From positions 1 to 64,000 of the forward strand of contig CAZKCG010000023.1 of the NCBI GenBank assembly GCA_964551445.1: a stretch of DNA of 64,000 nt. The letters run 5' to 3'. The translations under genes and the position numbers were made by a program. Of this stretch, positions 1 to 6,671 are shown piece by piece. This DNA comes from DAOPXV01 sp964551445 (GTDB lineage Bacteria > Muiribacteriota > UBA9980). The notes under the pieces were generated by a model. The model searched no databases and had not been told where the DNA came from. It worked only from the letters and a program-made list of their open reading frames with translations. The number at the start of each line of letters is the position of its first letter. The first letter of the stretch is position 1.

Positions 1-2
1 GT

Positions 3-536
3 TATGGCGGTTATGATATCACGGGCCCCGGCACCGGCGCCGCTACTATAGCTTCATGCACGGTCGACACGAGCCAGGTTACGGACGGCGCTTTTATAAC
101 GACCGACGATTCTAAAAAAACAGCTCTTCAGCTTGGCGCGAACTATAACCAGTCCATAGCTTATACGATCAAATCGATAATGCCCGACAGCCTTGGCGTC
201 GGCGCGTCGTCAAAAATTTCTTCGCTCAGCCAGATCAGCGTTATAAGCGTCGAAGACGCGAACCTTTCATTGAAAGTTCTCCAGAAATCAATTACCGATA
301 TAACCAGCATAAGAGCCGAGATCGGCGCTACGCTTAACAGGCTTGAATATACCGAAAAAACTCTCCGCATCCAGCGTGAGAACATGGCATCCGCCGAATC
401 GAAGATAAGAGACGCCGACATGGCTCAGGAAATGACGACCTACACGAGAAATCAGATACTCGCTCAGACCGGAACGGCTATGCTTGCGCAGGCGAACTCA
501 AGACCTCAGAGCGTTTTACAGCTTCTGAAAAGTTAG
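3..536 (+). CDS. Flagellin, C-terminal part (cut by window start)
   Basis: The reading frame is open from base 3 of the window to the TAG stop, so the 5' part of the gene lies upstream. The first in-frame ATG (base 180) is internal. The translated end matches the D1/D0 C-terminal half of flagellin: a segment with LGANYNQS, then VQRENMASAESKIRDAD-like residues (here IQRENMASAESKIRDAD) and a tail ending AQANSRPQSVLQLLKS. It is the filament subunit, secreted by the flagellar type III export system. The next flagellin starts 46 bases downstream with no terminator between them, so the two may share a transcript. This is one of four tandem paralogues. Function is certain at family level. Confidence 0.93.
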   Translation, partial: YGGYDITGPGTGAATIASCTVDTSQVTDGAFITTDDSKKTALQLGANYNQSIAYTIKSIMPDSLGVGASSKISSLSQISVISVEDANLSLKVLQKSITDITSIRAEIGATLNRLEYTEKTLRIQRENMASAESKIRDADMAQEMTTYTRNQILAQTGTAMLAQANSRPQSVLQLLKS

Positions 537-582
537 TTGACGACATGGAAGTAATATAAACATTTTTTAAGGAGAGCAATTT

Positions 583-2157
583 ATGTACATTAACACTAAC
601 GTCGCCGCCATGAATTCACAACGGCATGTTTATCAGACCAATCTTGACCTTGATAAATCCCTTGAAAGGCTTTCTTCGGGTTTACGCATAAACAGCGCCG
701 CGGACGACGCTTCCGGACTTGCCATTGCCGACAAAATGAACGCGCAGAGGGTCGGCATCTCCAAAGCGGTCCAGAACACGCAGGACGCTTCGGCGCTCTT
801 TAAAATAGCCGAAGGCGGATTGGATCAGCTGGGCAAAATGCTCTCGCGAATAGAAGAACTCAGCGTGCGCGCCGCGAACCAGACGCTTACAGCCTCGGAC
901 CGCGCCTCTATCGGTTCCGAGGTCAGCGAACTTTTAAATCAGATAGACACGGTTTCCGGCCAGACCGAATATAACACCATCAAGCTTTTGAATGGCACAC
1001 TGGCCATTCAGACGAGCGTCGCGCTCGGGGCCAACGTTCAAAGCGGCAGCATAAAAGTTCTCGATACGGCAAATACCGTCCGCACTAACAACAATCTATT
1101 TCTTTCCGTCGTTAACGCCGGAACGCCGGCATCGGCTAACGGACTGGCAGCGGCTAACGCAGGCAGTCTGAACGTGAGCGGAACGATCACCGTGAACGGG
1201 GTCGATATAAGCGTTATTTCAAGCGATACCGCCGACACCGTCGTGTCTAAAATAAACGCTCAAAACGCCAAAACCAACGTGGTAGCGGTAAAGACGGTCG
1301 CGACAAACTTCGTAAGTCTCGTAAGCGGAACCATAGACGCTGATGCCGGAAATATCATAGGCGCCGGTTCAGCCGCGGCTAACGGCAGCGCCATAGGTTA
1401 TATAAATATAGGTTCCAGCCAGACCATAGCTCTTAACGGAAACACATCGATATGGAGCGGAATGGGTTATACCGGCGGTCTCGCGGCTTATAACGCGTCA
1501 GGCACCAATGCCAGCGTTAATTTAGGCGGCGTCTCCATGGCAGTGGACAGTTCGAAAGGCGGAACGATCCTTGAAATGAAGAACAGCGGTTCGGACGCGT
1601 ATGGCATCAAGGTCGGCATAGATATTTTCAACGGCGGCAAAGGCGGCTATATATTAAAGGGCGTCGCGGGCGTAGCATCCGCTCAAAACCGCATAACGGC
1701 CTCATTGGATTCAGCCGTTGTGGCTATCGACACCGGACGCATGCTCAGGCTTCAGGTCGGCGCAAATTATAACCAGAATTTATCTTACAGTATAAAAGCA
1801 ATGGATACCACTTCTATCGGCAATGGTTCCTCATCGAAATTTGGATCGCTCGCGCAGATAGATCTTTCCACGGCTTCCAACGCGAATCTTTCGCTCAAGG
1901 TCGTTCAAAAGGCTATAGTTGATGTCGCGGACCTGAGATCGGCGATCGGTTCGATACTCAACCGTCTGGATTATACTGATAAGACGCTTCAGGTCCAGCG
2001 CGAAAACATGGCTTCGGCCGAGTCGAAGATCAGGGACGCTGATATCTCGCTCGAAATGACATCGTTCACAAGGCAGCAGATCCTTATGCAGACGGGCATG
2101 TCGATGCTTGCGCAGGCCAACTCGAAACCTCAGGCGATAATGCAGCTGCTTAAATAA
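583..2157 (+). CDS. Flagellin (524 aa)
   Basis: Filament subunit. The N-terminal D0/D1 region (residues 1-140) has NTNVAAMNSQRHVYQTNLDLDKS and SSGLRINSAADDASGLAIADKM. The C-terminal D1/D0 region (about 430-524) has LDYTDKTLQVQRENMA and ends QAIMQLLK. The middle (about 150-420) is a variable surface domain holding a Flagellin_IN-type motif (GTITVNGVDIS... then KINAQN), the motif also repeated in FliD. At 524 residues it is longer than minimal flagellins of about 270-280 residues. The start is set by AAGGAGAG seven bases before the ATG. It closely resembles the flagellin at 4554, including the central domain, which suggests duplication. A strong terminator follows the gene. Confidence 0.97.
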   Translation: MYINTNVAAMNSQRHVYQTNLDLDKSLERLSSGLRINSAADDASGLAIADKMNAQRVGISKAVQNTQDASALFKIAEGGLDQLGKMLSRIEELSVRAANQTLTASDRASIGSEVSELLNQIDTVSGQTEYNTIKLLNGTLAIQTSVALGANVQSGSIKVLDTANTVRTNNNLFLSVVNAGTPASANGLAAANAGSLNVSGTITVNGVDISVISSDTADTVVSKINAQNAKTNVVAVKTVATNFVSLVSGTIDADAGNIIGAGSAAANGSAIGYINIGSSQTIALNGNTSIWSGMGYTGGLAAYNASGTNASVNLGGVSMAVDSSKGGTILEMKNSGSDAYGIKVGIDIFNGGKGGYILKGVAGVASAQNRITASLDSAVVAIDTGRMLRLQVGANYNQNLSYSIKAMDTTSIGNGSSSKFGSLAQIDLSTASNANLSLKVVQKAIVDVADLRSAIGSILNRLDYTDKTLQVQRENMASAESKIRDADISLEMTSFTRQQILMQTGMSMLAQANSKPQAIMQLLK

Positions 2158-2208
2158 ATGAAATAAAATTAATATTTCAGATAATATAATTAAGTGAAAA
2201 AATAAAAG

Positions 2209-2243
2209 AATCCTTCGAAATGCCGGAGGATTTTTTTATTTTT
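2209..2243 (+). terminator. Intrinsic terminator after flagellin 2
   Basis: A 9-bp stem (AATCCTTCG pairing with CGGAGGATT, one G-U pair) with a 6-base loop is followed by a run of T interrupted by one A. It sits 52 bases after the flagellin stop and should end the first flagellin transcript. Confidence 0.9.
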
Positions 2244-2244
2244 A

Positions 2245-2731
2245 AAAAGTTACCGGTTTTACCGGCGGCGTTTCGTGAATGGTATTTTTTCCGGTTTCGG
2301 CGTTTGTAACCGTCGGCGTTTCTAATCATTCTGACATAACTGAAATCGACAAAGCGGTTTTCTTCGCGGGTAATAAAAAAAACTGTTTTGATAAAATTCA
2401 ATGCCGTTAGAACTTGTCCGTAAATAATAGAATACTTTATTTTGAAATTTAATTATGCCAATAAAACGATGATTTTGCTAAGAAATGTTTGTGCACGGAT
2501 ATGTTCTGGATGTTAAAAGAGATAAAAAGAGATAATTGGTTATTATCGCAAGATAAAACGACTTGGATTGCTATAAGTTTTATAAAACGGTTTAAAATAC
2601 CGTAAATGATGATTGTTAAATTTAACGAAGTCAGCGATAATAATAAGTGAGAAGGGAAAAAACTCTTCATTTCTTATTTCTAAAGAATAATGGCAAGGAC
2701 GCCATTATCAAAAATTCAAGGAGGGATTCTT
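2245..2731 (+). other. AT-rich intergenic region before flagellin 3
   Basis: About 490 bases without a credible gene. Small open frames on the minus strand here have no ribosome binding site or recognisable protein. The end of the region (from about 2687) is the leader of the next flagellin and holds a hairpin. A promoter must lie here because a terminator precedes it. I could not find a well-spaced sigma28 or sigma70 site: the best sigma28-like element, GCGATAA at 2634, has TAAA upstream at the wrong distance. Confidence 0.5.
2687..2708 (+). promoter_or_regulatory. Leader hairpin with AAGGAC loop (candidate CsrA site)
   Basis: A perfect 8-bp stem (ATAATGGC with GCCATTAT) closes a six-base loop AAGGAC, 24 bases before the start codon of the flagellin at 2732. 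A second GGA lies in the ribosome binding site (AAGGAGGGA, 2718-2726). A GGA in a hexaloop plus one in the Shine-Dalgarno is how CsrA represses flagellin (hag) translation in Bacillus. The flagellin at 4554 has the equivalent hairpin with compensating base changes. Binding by CsrA is inferred, and csrA and fliW are not in this window. Confidence 0.65.
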
Positions 2732-4309
2732 ATGTTTTTAAACACCAACATCGCTTCAATGAGTGCTCAGAGACACGTTTATCAGACCAACCTCGACCTG
2801 GATAAATCGATAGAAAGATTATCTTCGGGTTTAAGAATCAATAACGCAGCTGATGACGCATCAGGCCTTGCCATCGCCGAAAAAATGTATGCCCAGAGAT
2901 CGGGCCTTACGACGGCTATCCAGAACACCCAGGATACTTCGGCTCTCTTCAAAATAGCTGAAGGCGCTCTCAACCAGGTTGGCAAAATGCTCAACCGTAT
3001 CGAAGAACTCGCGGTAAGAGCCGCCAACCAGACCCTCACTTCTTCCGACCGCGCTTCGATCGCCAATGAGATCAGCGAACTCACCGGCCAGATCGATTCA
3101 ATTGCCGAAAATACCGAATACAACACCCTTAAGCTTTTGAACCAGAACCTCGACGTTCAAAAGTCTATTACAATGAATGCTTTATCCACAGGCGCCGCTG
3201 GAAGCATTAAAATACTCGACGCTCCCGATACCGTTAAAAACAGTACAAATCTTATTTTTTCGGTTGCCCAGGTCGCTTCGGCCGCCGTTATGGACGGAGG
3301 CGGCACCACTTCCGCCGAAATGAATAACAACGGCACTATCAATATCAATAACGTTGATATCAGTATCGTAGCCACTGACAGCGCGGATACGGTCGTCGCC
3401 AAAATAAACGCCATGAACTCTAAAACAGGCGTTATAGCCGTTCAGGATACCACGGGACCCGGCGCTATCGTTTCACTTATTTCCGGAAAAATAGACGCTG
3501 ATGCCGGAAACATTGTAGCCAACGGCTCGGGCGCTACTCTTGCCAGCGCAACCGGTTACACCACGGTCGGCGCATCAGCTCATATAGTTCTCAGCGGCGA
3601 CGGAAATATATTGGGCGTTCTTAACCTCACGGCCGACAGCGCCACCGGTTCAAACGCCATTGTCGCTCTTAACGGCGTTCTTATGACGGCCGACGACACA
3701 CAGGGTAACGTAGTTGAAATGAAGAACATGGGTTCGAGCGCATACGGCCTTAAAGTGGCCACTGACACCTTCAACGGCGCATACGGCGGAGCTGTTATGA
3801 ATATGTACACCGCTGCCGGTACTGCTGCGATTCTTCATACTTCCGATGAAACCGGTCTCGACACGGCATCGATCAACCTTAACGTCGATAAACGCTTGAG
3901 GATACAGGTTGGCGCAAACTACGACCAGGCTTTGAACTACAGCCTCGGCGCTACCGATTCGAAATCCATTGGACAGGGCGCATCTTCAAAATACGGTTCG
4001 CTCGCCGACATAAAAGTTGACACGGCCGCTAACGCGAACATCTCGCTCAAGGTCATTCAGCAGGCCATTAAAGACGTAGCTTCGGTCCGTTCCCAGATGG
4101 GCGCCGTTCTTAACCGCCTCGACTATACCGACAAGACCCTCCAGGTCCAGAGAGAAAACATGGCCGCCGCTGAATCGAAGATCAGGGATGCCGATATCTC
4201 GCTCGAAATGACCAACTTCACGAAACAGCAGATATTGATGCAGGCGGGAACCTCGATGCTCGCTCAGGCCAACTCGAAACCTCAGAGTATCTTACAGCTG
4301 CTTAAATAA
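2732..4309 (+). CDS. Flagellin (525 aa)
   Basis: Filament subunit with the conserved ends: NTNIASMSAQRHVYQTNLDLDKS at the N-terminus, and LDYTDKTLQVQRENMAAAESK and a SILQLLK ending at the C-terminus. The start at 2732 is chosen because AAGGAGGGA precedes it at normal spacing and the protein then begins MFLNTN like its paralogues. An upstream in-frame ATG at 2690 would add 14 residues translated from the leader hairpin. The central domain carries a Flagellin_IN-type motif (GTININNVDIS). This copy is the most divergent of the three complete ones in its middle. It has its own leader hairpin, so it is probably controlled separately from the copy before it. Confidence 0.97.
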   Translation: MFLNTNIASMSAQRHVYQTNLDLDKSIERLSSGLRINNAADDASGLAIAEKMYAQRSGLTTAIQNTQDTSALFKIAEGALNQVGKMLNRIEELAVRAANQTLTSSDRASIANEISELTGQIDSIAENTEYNTLKLLNQNLDVQKSITMNALSTGAAGSIKILDAPDTVKNSTNLIFSVAQVASAAVMDGGGTTSAEMNNNGTININNVDISIVATDSADTVVAKINAMNSKTGVIAVQDTTGPGAIVSLISGKIDADAGNIVANGSGATLASATGYTTVGASAHIVLSGDGNILGVLNLTADSATGSNAIVALNGVLMTADDTQGNVVEMKNMGSSAYGLKVATDTFNGAYGGAVMNMYTAAGTAAILHTSDETGLDTASINLNVDKRLRIQVGANYDQALNYSLGATDSKSIGQGASSKYGSLADIKVDTAANANISLKVIQQAIKDVASVRSQMGAVLNRLDYTDKTLQVQRENMAAAESKIRDADISLEMTNFTKQQILMQAGTSMLAQANSKPQSILQLLK

Positions 4310-4325
4310 TTTTTCATAGATCGAC

Positions 4326-4360
4326 TTGAGGGTGACCCGGCGAACCCGGGTTATCCTCAA
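4326..4360 (+). terminator. Strong 15-bp stem-loop after flagellin 3, no T-run
   Basis: Bases 4326-4340 pair fully with 4346-4360 (two G-U pairs), loop CGAAC. It starts 16 bases after the stop codon. The downstream sequence (GAAATTTAAAG) lacks the T-run of a canonical intrinsic terminator. It could be a weak terminator, an mRNA-stabilising 3' structure or a processing site between two flagellin messages. Confidence 0.5.
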
Positions 4361-4505
4361 GAAATTTAAAGAAAAATGGTTATAAGATGGTGAAAAAAAC
4401 AGAAAAAAGAGTATAAAACTCCGAAACGATTCAAAATCATCTTAAACGGTTCTGGAAGAAACTCTGGAAAAAGAAGATAATTAAGTAGAAGACTAAATGT
4501 TATAA

Positions 4506-4527
4506 CCGATGGCATGGACGCCATTGG
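4506..4527 (+). promoter_or_regulatory. Leader hairpin with ATGGAC loop (candidate CsrA site)
   Basis: An 8-bp stem (CCGATGGC with GCCATTGG, one G-U pair) closes a hexaloop ATGGAC, 26 bases before the ATG at 4554. The outer pairs differ from the hairpin at 2687 on both strands at once (A-T and T-A become C-G), so the structure rather than the sequence is kept. A second GGA is in the ribosome binding site AAGGAGGGG. It is a likely translational control element of the CsrA type, by inference. Confidence 0.65.
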
Positions 4528-4553
4528 ATCAAAAAATTCAAGGAGGGGTTTTT

Positions 4554-6125
4554 ATGTATATTAATACCAATATCGCTTCTATAAACGCTCAGAGGCATCT
4601 TTATCAGTCAAACATGGACCTGGACAGATCACTCGAAAGATTATCCTCGGGTCTTCGTATAAACAGCGCCGCTGACGACGCATCCGGTCTCGCCATAGCC
4701 GATAAAATGGCCGCTCAGAGATCCGGTATGACATCCGCTATTCAAAACACTCAGGACAGCTCGGCCCTTTTCAAGATCGCTGAAGGCGCTCTCTCTCAGG
4801 TCGGAAAAATGCTCTCACGCGTTGAAGAACTCACCGTCAGAGCCGCCAACCAGACACTTACCGCGTCCGACCGCACGGCTATAGGTTCGGAAATAGACGA
4901 ACTTGTAAACCAGATAGACACGATCTCAACTCAAACCGAATATAACACCATGAAACTTTTGAACGGAAGCGTCGATATCCAGACAAGTCTTGCGCTTGGC
5001 GCCGGCGTTCAGAGCGGCAGCATAAAAGTTCTCGACGCCGCCAACACCGTTAAAAACGTTACGTCATTGAGCGTCGTAATGGTCAGCACTGGAACCGCCG
5101 CATGGTCTTCAAGCGGCGCCGTTGCCAAGGTTGGAGCCATGGTTTCGAGCGGAACGATAACCTTGAACGGCGTTGACATTAACGTTCTTGCTACCGATAC
5201 GGCTGATACGGTAATATCGAAAATAAACACCCAGAACTCTAAAACCGGCGTAATAGCCGTTAAATCGACCACCCAGAACGTGGTCCTCGTAAGCGGAACG
5301 ATAGATTCTGACGCCGCGAATGTCGTCGGCGCGGGTTCCGCGGCCGCTAACGGAAGCGCTATAGGTTATATGAATATCGGATCCAGCCAGACGATCAAGA
5401 TCAACGGAAACGCTTCGGTATGGAGCGGCATGGGTTACACCGGCGTGCTCACGGCATATAACTCTTCAGGCACCAACGCCAACGTTACGGTCAATAACGT
5501 CACTATGGCCGCGGACGGCGCTGCCGGCGGAACGATCGTCGAAATGAAGAACAGCGGTTCCAACGCGTACGGCGTTAAACTTATGACCGACGTTTTCAAC
5601 GGCGGCAAGGGCGGATACGTATTAGCCAACGTAGCCGGTATAGCCTCGGCTCAGAACCGTATATCGACCGCCGCCGATTCGGCCGCTTTAACCATTGACA
5701 CCGGTCGTATGCTTAAACTTCAGATAGGCGCGAACTATAACCAGAACTTAAGCTACAGCATCAACGCCATGGATTCGACATCGATCGGTAAGGGCGCTTC
5801 CTCTAAATTCGGTTCGCTCTCCGAGATAGCCGTTGACAGCGTCGCTAACGCCAACGTATCGCTTAAGGTCGTTCAGCAGGCTATTAAAGACGTCGCCGAC
5901 ACCAGGGCAGCGATCGGTTCGATATTAAACAGGCTCGATTACACCGATAAGACGCTCCAGGTCCAGAGAGAGAACATGGCGGCCGCCGAATCGAAGATCA
6001 GAGACGCCGATATCTCGCTGGAAATGACATCGTTCACGAGACAGCAGATATTAATGCAGGCGGGAACCTCGATGCTGGCCCAGGCCAACGCCAAGCCCCA
6101 GACGATACTCCAGCTCTTGAAGTAA
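4554..6125 (+). CDS. Flagellin (523 aa)
   Basis: Filament subunit. The start at 4554 follows AAGGAGGGG and gives MYINTNIASINAQRH. An in-frame ATG at 4509 lies inside the leader hairpin and is rejected. The N-terminal D0/D1 and C-terminal D1/D0 domains are canonical (SSGLRINSAADDASGLAIADKM; LDYTDKTLQVQRENMA; ending TILQLLK). The middle shares long stretches with the flagellin at 583, for example the region around AIGYMNIGSSQTI and the SGTNANV segment, pointing to recent duplication. A Flagellin_IN-type motif (GTITLNGVDIN) is present. The gene ends just before a terminator hairpin that separates it from flaG. Confidence 0.97.
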   Translation: MYINTNIASINAQRHLYQSNMDLDRSLERLSSGLRINSAADDASGLAIADKMAAQRSGMTSAIQNTQDSSALFKIAEGALSQVGKMLSRVEELTVRAANQTLTASDRTAIGSEIDELVNQIDTISTQTEYNTMKLLNGSVDIQTSLALGAGVQSGSIKVLDAANTVKNVTSLSVVMVSTGTAAWSSSGAVAKVGAMVSSGTITLNGVDINVLATDTADTVISKINTQNSKTGVIAVKSTTQNVVLVSGTIDSDAANVVGAGSAAANGSAIGYMNIGSSQTIKINGNASVWSGMGYTGVLTAYNSSGTNANVTVNNVTMAADGAAGGTIVEMKNSGSNAYGVKLMTDVFNGGKGGYVLANVAGIASAQNRISTAADSAALTIDTGRMLKLQIGANYNQNLSYSINAMDSTSIGKGASSKFGSLSEIAVDSVANANVSLKVVQQAIKDVADTRAAIGSILNRLDYTDKTLQVQRENMAAAESKIRDADISLEMTSFTRQQILMQAGTSMLAQANAKPQTILQLLK

Positions 6126-6146
6126 TAAACAAAACTAACCAATAAG

Positions 6147-6176
6147 AACCAGACGGGCCGAAGCCCGTCTGGTTTT
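6147..6176 (+). terminator. Terminator hairpin after flagellin 4
   Basis: A perfect 12-bp stem (AACCAGACGGGC with GCCCGTCTGGTT) with the tetraloop CGAA starts 21 bases after the stop codon. Only four T follow, so termination may be partial and allow some read-through into flaG and fliD. Confidence 0.8.
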
Positions 6177-6198
6177 ACCGGATAAGAAGGTGAGTAAA

Positions 6199-6609
6199 AT
6201 GAATTCTATCAATTTAAACAATAACGCTGGCGATGTCATTCAAGTGACTCAGCCTGCCCCGGCGGAGAACGTTGCTATTAAAAAAGCAGCTGAAGCGAAT
6301 TTTACTCAGCCTGTTCAACATTTAGCTAAAGATGTCAAGAATGAAAACAATAAAAATATAGATAATAAACCCGCTGAAAAATTTGATTCTAAAGAGATCA
6401 ATGGTTTTGTTGAAAAGGCTAATAATCTTGTCTTGATCTTCGACAAGAGCATAAAATTTGTCGTCGACGAAAAAAACGGCAGAAGATTCATCGACGTTAT
6501 AGATAATAGAACTAACGAAGTAATAAAACAGATACCGCCTGAAAATATTAGAAAATTCGTGGATGCGATAGAAAGCGCCATCGGCCTTATAATAGATAAA
6601 AAAGCTTAA
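6199..6609 (+). CDS. flaG: FlaG family protein
   Basis: A 136-residue protein. The N-terminal half (1-70) is polar and Asn/Lys-rich. The C-terminal half carries the FlaG pattern: LVLIFDKSIKFVVDE, then GRRFIDVIDNRTNEVIKQIPPE and a closing amphipathic helix. FlaG proteins are found beside flagellin and fliD genes and influence filament length; their exact role is unsettled. The start at 6199 has AAGGTGA at good spacing. A GTG at 6190 in the same frame overlaps that site and is less likely. It lies 63 bases before fliD and is probably co-transcribed with it. Confidence 0.9.
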   Translation: MNSINLNNNAGDVIQVTQPAPAENVAIKKAAEANFTQPVQHLAKDVKNENNKNIDNKPAEKFDSKEINGFVEKANNLVLIFDKSIKFVVDEKNGRRFIDVIDNRTNEVIKQIPPENIRKFVDAIESAIGLIIDKKA

Positions 6610-6671
6610 ACGGCGCTGATAGAATTTTTAAAAAGCGGTTTCTTCCATTAAGATGAAAAGGGGGTTTTAGT

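Noticed and set aside
2617..2640. Sigma28-like promoter (TAAA ... GCGATAA) before flagellin 3
   Set aside because: The spacing is about three bases short of the sigma28 optimum. A similar partial match before flagellin 4 (CCGAT at 4506) falls inside the leader hairpin.
2177..2670. Two minus-strand open frames in the flagellin 2-3 gap
   Set aside because: AT-rich, low-complexity translations without binding sites; one lies across the terminator of flagellin 2.
2690..2731. Upstream in-frame ATG starts for the flagellins at 2732 and 4554
   Set aside because: The extra residues come from the conserved RNA hairpin and binding site; the strong AAGGAGG lies before the later ATG, and flagellins start MxxNTN.
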